From: Bacillota bacterium
GTDB lineage: Bacteria > Bacillota > Bacilli > Bacillales > Cytobacillaceae
DNA length: 7,167 nucleotides
NCBI GenBank assembly: GCA_023389895.1
Contig: JAEWDX010000225.1
Span: forward strand, 1 to 7,167
Direction: 5' to 3'
Shown: positions 1 through 6,435 of the stretch, one piece after another
Numbering within the stretch: the stretch's first letter is position 1
How the letters are laid out: each line of letters begins with the position of its first letter
Notes under the pieces: model-generated
Told to the model about the DNA's origin: nothing
The model's input: the letters and a program-made list of their open reading frames with translations, nothing else
Database searches by the model: none
Program-made: the position numbers and the translations under genes

Positions 1-33
1 TATGTGTGTTGTGCTCGGAGGGAGGGAAAGAGA

Positions 34-207
34 ATGTCTAAAACCGTCGTTCGTAAAAACGAATCGCTTGAAGATGCTCTTCGTCGCTTTAAACGTACTG
101 TATCTAAGTCAGGTACGATACAAGAAGCTAGAAAGCGCGAATTCTACGAAAAACCTAGTGTAAAACGTAAGAAGAAATCTGAGGCTGCAAGAAAACGGAA
201 GTTCTAA
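34..207 (+). CDS. rpsU: 30S ribosomal protein S21
   Basis: This 57-residue, very basic protein is the small-subunit protein S21, which binds near the 3' end of 16S rRNA and aids translation initiation. The sequence starts MSKTVVRKNESLEDALRRFK and ends in a Lys/Arg-rich tail (about residues 44-57), both typical of S21; the length equals that of the usual Bacillus protein. The ATG at 34 was chosen over an in-frame ATG at 4 because a GGAGGG at 21-26 lies 7 nt before it and the family begins MSKT. yqeY follows after 15 nt, so the two are probably cotranscribed. The promoter lies outside the window. Identification is essentially certain. Confidence 0.98.
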   Translation: MSKTVVRKNESLEDALRRFKRTVSKSGTIQEARKREFYEKPSVKRKKKSEAARKRKF

Positions 208-222
208 GAGAGGGTGGATTTT

Positions 223-666
223 ATGAGTCTTCTCGATCGTTTAAATGATGATTTGAAACAAGCGATGAGGAATAAAGAAAAGGATAAACTCTCTGTTATT
301 CGGATGATTAAAGCTTCTTTACAAAATGAAGCAATTAAGCTTGGTGCAGAGCTTTCTGAGGAACAAGAGCTAACGATTCTCTCTCGCGAAGTGAAACAAC
401 GCAAGGATTCCCTCCATGAATTTGAAAAAGCAGGTCGTGAAGATCTTGTTGAAAAAATTCGTACGGAACTCGGGTTCGTCGAATTATATATGCCTGAACA
501 GCTATCTGAGGCAGAAGTTTTAAAAATTGTTGAAGAAACAGTTGCTGAAACTGGTGCAAAAACGAAAGCTGATATGGGTAAAGTAATGGCAGCCATTATG
601 CCGAAAGTTAAAGGTAAAGCTGATGGTGTCCTTATAAATAAATTTGTACAACAACACCTTTCTTAA
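223..666 (+). CDS. yqeY: YqeY/GatB-like domain protein
   Basis: This 147-residue cytosolic protein belongs to the YqeY family, which resembles the C-terminal tRNA-interacting domain of the amidotransferase subunit GatB. Its own function is not established; a link to aminoacyl-tRNA metabolism is only suggested by homology. Recognisable family blocks are MSLLDRLNDDLK at the N-terminus, KQRKDS (58-63), YMPEQLS (89-95), KADMGKVMAAIMPKVKGKADG (115-135) and a C-terminal LINK segment. The ATG at 223 was preferred over the in-frame GTG at 214: the family begins MSLL, and the purine-rich stretch 209-217 serves as ribosome binding site only for the ATG. It is short and complete. It sits 15 nt after rpsU and is followed by a terminator, so rpsU-yqeY form one unit. 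Confidence 0.95.
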   Translation: MSLLDRLNDDLKQAMRNKEKDKLSVIRMIKASLQNEAIKLGAELSEEQELTILSREVKQRKDSLHEFEKAGREDLVEKIRTELGFVELYMPEQLSEAEVLKIVEETVAETGAKTKADMGKVMAAIMPKVKGKADGVLINKFVQQHLS

Positions 667-684
667 AAATGTAAACTTTGTTAT

Positions 685-717
685 AAAAGACCGGAAGCGC
701 ATGCTTTCGGTCTTTTT
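685..717 (+). terminator. Rho-independent terminator after yqeY
   Basis: The arms 685-698 and 703-716 pair over 14 bp with one G-U pair, around a 4-nt loop (gcat). The right arm ends in a run of five T. It lies 19 nt after the yqeY stop and only 13 nt before the SigW-type -35 element, so it separates the rpsU-yqeY unit from the yqeZ operon. Confidence 0.92.
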
Positions 718-730
718 AACAAAACTTTTT

Positions 731-756
731 TGAAACCTTTTTAAAATGAAAACGTA
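731..756 (+). promoter_or_regulatory. SigW-type ECF sigma factor promoter of yqeZ-floA-yqfB
   Basis: The sequence shows TGAAAC at 731-736, exactly 16 nt of T/A-rich spacer, then CGTA at 753-756. This matches the SigW consensus of Bacillus (TGAAAC, 16-17 nt, CGTA). The B. subtilis yqeZ-yqfA-yqfB operon is a known SigW target, so position and motif agree. Transcription would start about 7-9 nt past CGTA, near 763-765, giving a leader of roughly 30 nt. The inference is that envelope stress or membrane-active antimicrobials induce the operon. Confidence 0.9.
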
Positions 757-777
757 TTAGAAAATAGAAAGAAAGAT

Positions 778-788
778 GGGAGGGAGGG
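778..788 (+). promoter_or_regulatory. Ribosome binding site fixing the TTG start of yqeZ
   Basis: A GGGAGGGAGGG run ends 7 nt before TTG at 796. No ATG or GTG lies at suitable spacing in that frame, and the encoded signal peptide begins directly after the TTG, so the TTG is the supported start. Confidence 0.85.
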
Positions 789-795
789 AAAAGAA

Positions 796-2121
796 TTGAA
801 ATACAGAAGAAGTCTAATGATTTTTTCTTTTTTACTTGCATTTCTTTTACTATTGATACCATTTAAAGGAAATGCAAGTAATGGAATTGTTTACGTTGTT
901 CCCATTCATGAAACAGTTGAAAAAGGGATGTTTTCCTTTTTGAACAGGGCAATCCATACAGCTGAAGAGGATAATGCAAAAGCAATCATTTTTGAGCTAG
1001 ATACCCCGGGTGGAGTCGTTGATGCTGCTGGAAAAATTGGAAAATTAATTTCTTCAACTAATGTGGAAACGATTGCACTTATTAATAAACAGGCTCTTTC
1101 AGCTGGTGCATATATTTCATTGAATGCGGATCGAATTTATATGACACCTGGATCGACAATGGGAGCAGCTGGGATTATTGATGAAAAAGGAAATACAGCT
1201 GGGAAAAAGGCTGAATCATTTTGGATTGCTGCAATGGAGGAGGCTGCGAAACAATCAAATCTTAACCCGATTTATGCTCGTGCCATGGCAGATGAATCGT
1301 TTGATTTACCAGAGCTTTCTAAACCGAAAGGGAAATTTCTAACGTTAGGTGCAGAAACGGCAGAGGAAGTTGGCTATTCAAAGGGTACAGTTAAAAACCT
1401 CGATGAATTATTAGTTGAGCTTGGATTAGAAGATGCAGAAATTCGCTATGCTGAAGAAAGCTTTGCTGAAAAAGTAGCAAGATTTATTACCAATCCAATT
1501 ATTATTCCAATCCTTTTATCGATTGGTAGTTTAGGACTTGTGTTAGAATTATACTCACCAGGCTTTGGACTTCCTGGATTTATGGGAATAGGAGCATTGT
1601 TGCTTTTCTTCTATGGCCATCTAGTTGCTGGTTTGGCAGGCTATGAGACAATCATCCTCTTTTTAATCGGAGTTGGTTTAATTGTCGCAGAGTTTCATCT
1701 CCCAGGCGGGATAGCAGGAATACTTGGCTTGGGGGCGATAGTAGGAAGCCTGTTTTTGGCAACAGATAATGTGATTCATATGGGGATATCTTTATTAATT
1801 GCAATTGGGATTTCACTGTTAGTATCTATCATATTGATAAAGGTGTTTGGTAAAAAAATGAGCATATTTAAAAAAATGATCTTAACAGATGCAACGACAA
1901 CAGAAGATGGCTATGTGTCCAATAAAAGCAGGTTAGAGCTGATTGGACTTGAGGGCTATGCATTGACAGCATTAAGACCATCTGGAACAATTGTAATTGA
2001 AGATGAGCGGATTGATGTTGTTAGTGAGGGCGCATTTATTTTAAAAGATGCAAGAGTTCGTGTTGTTAAGGCAGAAGGCTCTCGCATCGTTGTAAGAGAA
2101 GTTTCTAAATTAGATAAATAA
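796..2121 (+). CDS. yqeZ: NfeD-family membrane protein (NfeD1b, ClpP-like domain)
   Basis: A 441-residue membrane protein of the long NfeD class, normally paired with a flotillin/SPFH-type partner, here floA immediately downstream. A basic N-terminus and hydrophobic run (5-22) form a signal peptide or anchor. A ClpP/SppA-like serine protease domain follows (about 31-215), with the DTPGG block at 69-73 and the nucleophile-type Ser102 in ALSAGAYIS. About four to five membrane segments span 233-350, and a C-terminal NfeD OB-fold-like domain (about 375-436) contains LRPSGTIVIEDERIDVVSEG. By eye, the position matching the catalytic Lys of the archaeal 1510-N protease holds Glu148, so activity is uncertain. 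It starts at TTG, 21 nt separate it from floA, and it is driven by the SigW-type promoter. In B. subtilis this operon is linked to resistance to sublancin. Confidence 0.93.
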   Translation: MKYRRSLMIFSFLLAFLLLLIPFKGNASNGIVYVVPIHETVEKGMFSFLNRAIHTAEEDNAKAIIFELDTPGGVVDAAGKIGKLISSTNVETIALINKQALSAGAYISLNADRIYMTPGSTMGAAGIIDEKGNTAGKKAESFWIAAMEEAAKQSNLNPIYARAMADESFDLPELSKPKGKFLTLGAETAEEVGYSKGTVKNLDELLVELGLEDAEIRYAEESFAEKVARFITNPIIIPILLSIGSLGLVLELYSPGFGLPGFMGIGALLLFFYGHLVAGLAGYETIILFLIGVGLIVAEFHLPGGIAGILGLGAIVGSLFLATDNVIHMGISLLIAIGISLLVSIILIKVFGKKMSIFKKMILTDATTTEDGYVSNKSRLELIGLEGYALTALRPSGTIVIEDERIDVVSEGAFILKDARVRVVKAEGSRIVVREVSKLDK

Positions 2122-2142
2122 TGAACTAAAGGAGGAAATAAA

Positions 2143-3135
2143 GTGCTAGATCCAACTACAATTATTATCTTAGCTGCAGTTGTACTTGCAGTGATCTTAC
2201 TAAGCATATTATTTACGTTCGTTCCAATTATGCTGTGGATTTCTGCATTAGCAGCAGGAGTGAAAGTAAGTATTTTCACATTAATTGGAATGAGACTTCG
2301 TCGTGTTATTCCAAGCCGTGTGATTAATCCTTTAATCAAAGCTCATAAAGCTGGGTTAGATGTAACGACAAATCAGTTAGAAAGCCACTATTTAGCGGGT
2401 GGTAATGTCGACCGTGTTGTCAATGCTTTAATTGCCGCACATCGTGCTAATATTGAATTGAAATTCGAACGAAGCGCTGCGATTGACTTAGCAGGACGTG
2501 ATGTTCTGGAAGCTGTACAAATGAGTGTTAATCCGAATGTTATTGAAACTCCTTTCATTGCCGGTGTTGCGATGGACGGGATTGAAGTAAAGGCGAAAGC
2601 AAGAATTACCGTTCGCGCAAACATCGATCGTCTCGTCGGGGGGGCAGGGGAAGAAACTGTTGTTGCCCGTGTTGGTGAAGGGATTGTTTCAACAATCGGT
2701 TCATCGGAAAGTCATAAAAAGGTCCTTGAAAATCCTGATATGATTTCCCGAACTGTCCTTGCGAAAGGCTTAGATTCAGGCACTGCCTTTGAAATTCTAT
2801 CGATTGATATTGCGGATGTTGATATCGGTAAGAATATCGGTGCTCATCTACAAACTGAACAAGCTGAAGCTGATAAAAAGATCGCTCAAGCAAAAGCTGA
2901 AGAGCGTCGTGCCATGGCTGTTGCTTCAGAGCAGGAGATGAAAGCAAAAGTTGAGGAAATGAAAGCGAAGGTCGTTGAAGCTGAGGCTCAAGTTCCACTC
3001 GCGATGTCTGAAGCTCTGCGCTCTGGAAATATTGGTGTGATGGACTATATGAATATTAAAAATATATCTGCGGACACAGATATGAGAGATTCCATTGGTA
3101 AAATTAACCCTGATCACAAAGATGATTCTAAATAA
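2143..3135 (+). CDS. floA: Flotillin-like protein FloA
   Basis: This 330-residue protein is the flotillin-like scaffold FloA (YqfA, UPF0365 family) that organises membrane microdomains. An N-terminal membrane-embedded segment (about 7-38) is followed by a basic RLRRVIPSR stretch (51-59), a long conserved core with LESHYLAGGNVDRVVNALIAAH (79-100), GRDVLEAVQMSVNP (118-131) and VGGAGEETVVARVGEGIVSTIGSS (165-188), then an Ala/Glu/Lys-rich coiled-coil-like region (about 237-290). Residues 240-307 are nearly identical to the Bacillus family as I recall it. It starts at GTG with AGGAGG at 2130-2135, 7 nt upstream. It lies between yqeZ and yqfB in the same SigW-type operon, which fits the common NfeD-flotillin partnership. 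Length is normal and no break is seen. Confidence 0.97.
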   Translation: MLDPTTIIILAAVVLAVILLSILFTFVPIMLWISALAAGVKVSIFTLIGMRLRRVIPSRVINPLIKAHKAGLDVTTNQLESHYLAGGNVDRVVNALIAAHRANIELKFERSAAIDLAGRDVLEAVQMSVNPNVIETPFIAGVAMDGIEVKAKARITVRANIDRLVGGAGEETVVARVGEGIVSTIGSSESHKKVLENPDMISRTVLAKGLDSGTAFEILSIDIADVDIGKNIGAHLQTEQAEADKKIAQAKAEERRAMAVASEQEMKAKVEEMKAKVVEAEAQVPLAMSEALRSGNIGVMDYMNIKNISADTDMRDSIGKINPDHKDDSK

Positions 3136-3191
3136 TGGCAAAAAATAGCATGAAACAGCAATAGCAAAAACAAGAAGGGAGGCAAACTCTC

Positions 3192-3698
3192 TTGAATAGT
3201 TTATTTGAAAATCCAATTATTCTTGTTTTTCTCATTTGGCTCATTTCTTCATTGTTTACGAAAGCAAAAGGAAAGAATCAAAATCAGACAAACCCGAATC
3301 ACAAAACACGTCCAACTGAAGCACGAACCGTCCAAAGACAACAAGCACAGCCAATGCACACGGAAAGGCAGAAACCACTGTCTCCAGTAAAGCGATTGGA
3401 ACAGATGGCTCAAGAGATGGCTGAAAGGCTTGAAAGGGACTATTCAGATAAGCGAAAGCTTGCAGAATCAACAATAAGATACCCGAAGGAAAGCCCAGCC
3501 CCAGTTGAGATACAAGCTGAACCGATGAAAATAGCTGAGGTCCAACCAATCATGCCGCATTCTGAGGAAAAGCAATTGCAATCATCAAAGCTTCCTTTCT
3601 CAGTGGAAAAGCAGAAGGTTATTGATGGCGTCGTTTGGGCTGAAATACTAGGTCCACCGCGATCACTCAATCCTCATAGAACAATGCGAAGGAAATAA
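3192..3698 (+). CDS. yqfB: Membrane-anchored hypothetical protein YqfB
   Basis: A 168-residue protein of unknown function, assigned as YqfB from its position after floA and its layout. One N-terminal membrane segment (about 8-22) is followed by Lys/Gln/Asn/Pro-rich, low-complexity sequence (24-65). A charged, probably helical stretch comes next (66-93, including VKRLEQMAQEMAERLERD), then a second variable linker. The compact C-terminal motif VIDGVVWAEILGPPRSLNPHR (143-163) looks like the conserved functional end. Few positive charges precede the membrane segment and many follow it, which suggests the tail is cytoplasmic. It starts at TTG with GGGAGG at 3177-3182, 9 nt upstream. It is the last gene of the SigW-type operon, before the terminator at 3731. 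A helper role for the NfeD/FloA pair is only inference. Confidence 0.8.
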   Translation: MNSLFENPIILVFLIWLISSLFTKAKGKNQNQTNPNHKTRPTEARTVQRQQAQPMHTERQKPLSPVKRLEQMAQEMAERLERDYSDKRKLAESTIRYPKESPAPVEIQAEPMKIAEVQPIMPHSEEKQLQSSKLPFSVEKQKVIDGVVWAEILGPPRSLNPHRTMRRK

Positions 3699-3747
3699 TT
3701 CGCTGTTTGTCACGTTGAAAAATAAGTGCTAGAACCCCCTTTTATCT

Positions 3748-3755
3748 CATACATA
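3748..3755 (+). promoter_or_regulatory. Possible SigE-type -10 element for yqfC-yqfD
   Basis: CATACATA at 3748-3755 matches seven of eight positions of the SigE -10 consensus CATACAHT. yqfC and yqfD belong to sporulation families under SigE control in B. subtilis, so such a promoter is expected just upstream. The -35 region at 14-nt spacing (3727-3733) matches the consensus poorly, and the sequence is the tip of a palindromic hairpin, so a chance match is possible. Start near 3762-3764 would leave a leader of about 16-18 nt. Confidence 0.35.
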
Positions 3756-3761
3756 TGAGAT

Positions 3762-3770
3762 GAAAGGGGG
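3762..3770 (+). promoter_or_regulatory. yqfC ribosome binding site inside the terminator stem
   Basis: GAAAGGGGG at 3762-3770 ends 9 nt before the yqfC ATG and is the only Shine-Dalgarno-like sequence available. Its A and G bases (3763-3770) pair with 3735-3742 in the terminator hairpin, so the site would be masked in any transcript reading through from yqfB. Confidence 0.7.
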
Positions 3771-3779
3771 TTCTTTTTT

Positions 3780-4064
3780 ATGGCAAAAAAGCTTGGACAA
3801 TTTATCCGTAAATGGATGACAACTAACCTTGAACTTCCTCACGATGTAATGATGGATTTACCTCGGATTACAATGATAGGACAAATTCACATTTATATAG
3901 AAAACCACCGCGGATTACTTTCTTTCTCAGATAAGGAATTGCGTCTTTTATTAAAACAAGGGCAACTGCTCATAAAAGGAAACGCCTTCGTCATTAAAAC
4001 AATTTTGCCTGAAGAGATACTGCTTGAAGGAAAAATCGATCAAGTTACATATATTAGTGAATGA
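3780..4064 (+). CDS. yqfC: Sporulation protein YqfC (YabP/YqfC family)
   Basis: A 94-residue protein of the YabP/YqfC sporulation family. The conserved block LELPHDVMMDLPRITMIGQIHIYIENHRG spans 17-45, followed by LLLKQGQLLIKG (56-67) and a C-terminal VIKTILPEEILLEGKI segment (71-86). There is no signal peptide or membrane segment; the predicted fold is beta-rich. Its precise function is not established, but the family is restricted to endospore formers and expressed in the mother cell under SigE. The ATG at 3780 directly follows the T run of the upstream terminator and gives the usual family N-terminus MAKK. yqfD follows after 15 nt, so the two are cotranscribed. It probably acts with YqfD, which is inferred from constant gene pairing. 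Confidence 0.93.
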   Translation: MAKKLGQFIRKWMTTNLELPHDVMMDLPRITMIGQIHIYIENHRGLLSFSDKELRLLLKQGQLLIKGNAFVIKTILPEEILLEGKIDQVTYISE

Positions 4065-4079
4065 ATCGGGAGGAAGGAA

Positions 4080-5273
4080 ATGAAGAATCAATGGCTTGAA
4101 TTTTTTAGTGGGATTATTACCGTTAAGGCAAAGGGAAAAGGAAAAGAGCGCCTCATTAATCAGCTGACACAGAATCAAATATTTATCTGGCACGTAAAAA
4201 AGCATGGTGATGATGCGTTAACATTTAGAATAAAGCTAAATGATGTTAAGAAATTAAGGGCAGCTGCTAGGAAGCGCGATTGCAAAATCGAGTTTTTAAA
4301 ACGGACAGGCCTACCATTTCTATTCAAAAGGTTTTTAAAGAATAGTGGATTTATCCTTGGTTCGCTGCTTTTTCTTATTACCGTTCTCCTGTTATCAAAT
4401 ATGGTATGGGGTATTGAAGTTAAAGGAGCTGATCCTGCAACCGAGCATAAGATCCGCAAAGAATTAAATACAATTGGTGTAAAAAAAGGAAAGCTGCAAT
4501 TTTTTCTGGATAATCCGGAAGCGATTCAACGGAAATTAACAGATAATATTAATGTGATTACATGGGTTGGTGTTGAATTAAAAGGGACAACCTACCATCT
4601 TCAAGTTGTTGAAAAAACCGATCAAAAACAGCCTGAATTATTAAGTCCGCGGCATTTAATTGCAAAGAAGAAGGCGGTTATTGTCGATATGTTTATCGAA
4701 GATGGGCAAGCACAAGTCAATATTCATGATCATGTAAAACCAGGTCAATTACTCGTATCAGGTATCGTTGGAGAGGGTGAGCGAAGAAAGATCGTCCCTG
4801 CGAAAGGAGAAGTATATGGAGAAACATGGTACAAGACCGATGTTATTCAAAAACTAAAAAATACGATGCAAGTATTTAATGGAAATGAAAAAAGAAAATA
4901 TTATATAAAATTTTGGAATTTACCTATTCAAATTTGGGGATTTGGGAAAATTGAATATAAGGAATTTGAAACAGAATCGAATGAAAAAAAACTCCGTTTT
5001 TTAAAATGGGAGCTTCCTATAAGTTATCTGGATGAGACGATTAGAGAGCGGGAAGAGGTTACAAGAATATATTCTCAATCAGAAGCAATAGAGGCAGCGA
5101 AATTAAAAGCACGCAATGATATAAAAAAACTTTTAGGTGAAAATGATAAGATTAAAGGGGAAAAGGTTTTACACAAGTCGATAGAGAATGGTAAAGTTAA
5201 ATTATCAATACATTTCCAAGTTATCGAAAATATTGCTGAAGAGCAACCAATTATTCAAGGAGATACGGAATGA
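4080..5273 (+). CDS. yqfD: Sporulation protein YqfD
   Basis: A 397-residue membrane protein of the sporulation YqfD family. An N-terminal cytoplasmic region (1-85) is rich in Lys/Arg, with GIITVKAKGKGKERLINQL at 11-29. One clear membrane segment (about 89-109) follows, preceded by the basic stretch FLFKRFLK, so the large C-terminal part (110-397) should face outside the cytoplasm. That part begins WGIEVKGADPATEHKIRKEL, a POTRA-like start, and includes GEVYGETWY (243-251). The molecular role is unknown. GGGAGG at 4068-4073 gives 6 nt spacing to the ATG. The stop overlaps the phoH start (ATGA, 5270-5273), which points to translational coupling. The length is normal. SigE-dependent expression is expected from B. 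subtilis. Confidence 0.93.
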   Translation: MKNQWLEFFSGIITVKAKGKGKERLINQLTQNQIFIWHVKKHGDDALTFRIKLNDVKKLRAAARKRDCKIEFLKRTGLPFLFKRFLKNSGFILGSLLFLITVLLLSNMVWGIEVKGADPATEHKIRKELNTIGVKKGKLQFFLDNPEAIQRKLTDNINVITWVGVELKGTTYHLQVVEKTDQKQPELLSPRHLIAKKKAVIVDMFIEDGQAQVNIHDHVKPGQLLVSGIVGEGERRKIVPAKGEVYGETWYKTDVIQKLKNTMQVFNGNEKRKYYIKFWNLPIQIWGFGKIEYKEFETESNEKKLRFLKWELPISYLDETIREREEVTRIYSQSEAIEAAKLKARNDIKKLLGENDKIKGEKVLHKSIENGKVKLSIHFQVIENIAEEQPIIQGDTE

Positions 5274-6229
5274 CAGAAGACTTAAAAACAGTGAATGTAC
5301 AACTTGATAACCCAAATGAAGCATTAGCATTGCTAGGCAATGGGGATTTGCATATAAAAATCATCGAGCAAGAATTAAATGTATCCATTATTACCCGCGG
5401 CGGATCCGTTTTGGTTTCGGGTGAACCTGAGCAAGTTGAAATGGTAAGTCATGTTTTAACTGAGCTGCTGCAAATCATTAAAAAGGGCATTAATATTAAT
5501 CAACGGGATGTTCAATATGCGTTGCAAATGGCGAAAAAAGGTTCATTAGATTATTTCGGAGATCTCTATGATGAGGAGATCACAAGAAATGCGGTAGGAA
5601 AAGTAATTAGAGTGAAAACGATTGGTCAAAGCCAATATATTCGTGCAATTAGAAAGAGCGATCTTGTATTTGGAATCGGTCCAGCAGGGACGGGGAAAAC
5701 TTATTTAGCGGTAGTGATGGCCATTACCGCCTTGAAAAGCGGACAAGTAAAGCGAATTATTTTAACGAGGCCTGCTGTTGAAGCTGGAGAGAGTCTTGGT
5801 TTCTTACCAGGAGATTTAAAGGAAAAGGTCGATCCCTATTTAAGACCTTTATATGATGCCCTTCATGATGTTTTAGGTGCGGAGCATACAGAAAGATTAA
5901 TCGAAAGAGGAACAATTGAAATTGCACCGTTAGCGTATATGAGGGGAAGAACGCTTGATGATGCCTTTGTTATTTTAGATGAGGCTCAGAATACAACAAA
6001 TGCCCAAATGAAAATGTTTTTAACGCGGCTAGGATTTAACTCGAAAATGGTTATTACGGGTGACAAAACACAGATAGATCTCCCGAAAGGCGTTAAATCT
6101 GGGCTTATTAGTGTGGAAGAGATATTAGCAGGAGTAGCCGGAATTACCTTTATTTATCTTGAGGAAAGTGATGTTGTTCGTCATCCGCTCGTTGCCAAAA
6201 TCATTCAGGCATATGGAAAGTGCGAATAA
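5270..6229 (+). CDS. phoH: PhoH-like ATPase
   Basis: A 319-residue cytosolic P-loop ATPase of the PhoH family (YbeZ in E. coli), thought to act in RNA metabolism with the endoribonuclease YbeY. An N-terminal KH-like region (about 1-75) is followed by the ATPase core. Walker A is GPAGTGKT (137-144), a conserved LTRPAVEAGESLGFLPGDL block spans 165-183, MRGRTLDDAFVILDEAQNTT (224-243) includes Walker B, and TGDKTQIDLP (263-272) is the sensor region. All key residues are present. AAGGAG at 5257-5262, inside the end of yqfD, precedes the ATG by 7 nt. The 4-nt overlap links phoH to yqfD translation. A terminator at 6312-6348 ends the unit. The linkage of a general ATPase with sporulation genes suggests a second role or an additional promoter. 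Confidence 0.97.
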   Translation: MTEDLKTVNVQLDNPNEALALLGNGDLHIKIIEQELNVSIITRGGSVLVSGEPEQVEMVSHVLTELLQIIKKGININQRDVQYALQMAKKGSLDYFGDLYDEEITRNAVGKVIRVKTIGQSQYIRAIRKSDLVFGIGPAGTGKTYLAVVMAITALKSGQVKRIILTRPAVEAGESLGFLPGDLKEKVDPYLRPLYDALHDVLGAEHTERLIERGTIEIAPLAYMRGRTLDDAFVILDEAQNTTNAQMKMFLTRLGFNSKMVITGDKTQIDLPKGVKSGLISVEEILAGVAGITFIYLEESDVVRHPLVAKIIQAYGKCE

Positions 6230-6311
6230 TGAACTGGGACAGGCTGTGACGATTTATCGTTGAGCTTCAGTGCTGAGATGCTTTGGCTCTGGATTAGACA
6301 AATAGGAATGA

Positions 6312-6348
6312 AGAAAACCGTCGGTTATCTATAGACGGTTTTCTTTTT
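6312..6348 (+). terminator. Rho-independent terminator after phoH
   Basis: The arms 6312-6322 and 6334-6344 form 11 perfect base pairs (agaaaaccgtc with its complement), extendable by one A-T pair. The loop is 11 nt, and a run of five T ends at 6348. It lies 82 nt after the phoH stop, so the yqfC-yqfD-phoH transcript has a longer 3' untranslated end than the other two operons here. Confidence 0.88.
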
Positions 6349-6369
6349 GTGAAAGCTTGAATGAAGATA

Positions 6370-6381
6370 AAGATGCATCTT
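6370..6381. repeat. 12-bp palindrome with nearby direct repeat
   Basis: AAGATGCATCTT is a perfect 12-bp inverted repeat. The 10-mer ATAAAGATGC covering its left half (6367-6376) recurs at 6411-6420, 44 nt away. It lies between the phoH terminator and the pgpH start. It could be an operator for a dimeric regulator, but in AT-rich sequence it may be chance. Confidence 0.3.
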
Positions 6382-6435
6382 ACTAAAAAAACTGTTATGA
6401 TTTTACATAAATAAAGATGCTTTTCGTAGATAGCG

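Larger units (their letters stand above)
3731..3779 (+). terminator. Strong bipartite-role terminator between yqfB and yqfC
   Basis: The arms 3731-3750 and 3755-3774 pair over 20 bp with a single G-U pair and a 4-nt loop (acat), followed by a six-T run (3774-3779). The lower stem is five G-C pairs flanked by A-T pairs. It lies 32 nt after the yqfB stop and should end the SigW-type operon. The T run abuts the yqfC ATG at 3780, and the right arm contains the yqfC Shine-Dalgarno. Confidence 0.93.

Noticed and set aside
4..33. In-frame ATG at 4 extending rpsU by 10 codons
   Set aside because: No ribosome binding site before it; the extension covers the strong GGAGGG site and S21 proteins start MSKT.
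214..222. GTG at 214 as an alternative yqeY start
   Set aside because: It lies inside the purine-rich ribosome binding site, and the family begins MSLL at the ATG at 223.
204..596. 130-codon antisense frame within yqeY
   Set aside because: Ser/Phe-rich shadow translation of a well-conserved gene, with no supporting ribosome binding site or family match.
2606..2998. 130-codon antisense frame within floA
   Set aside because: Leu/Gln/Ser-biased product typical of the reverse of a coiled-coil region; floA on the other strand is unambiguous.
3151..3176. TGAAAC at 3151-3156 as a second SigW promoter before yqfB
   Set aside because: No CGTA at 16-17 nt downstream; the sequence there is AGAA/GAAG.
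6361..6414. 17-codon frame starting ATG after the phoH terminator
   Set aside because: No Shine-Dalgarno before it and no known leader-peptide features; likely chance.
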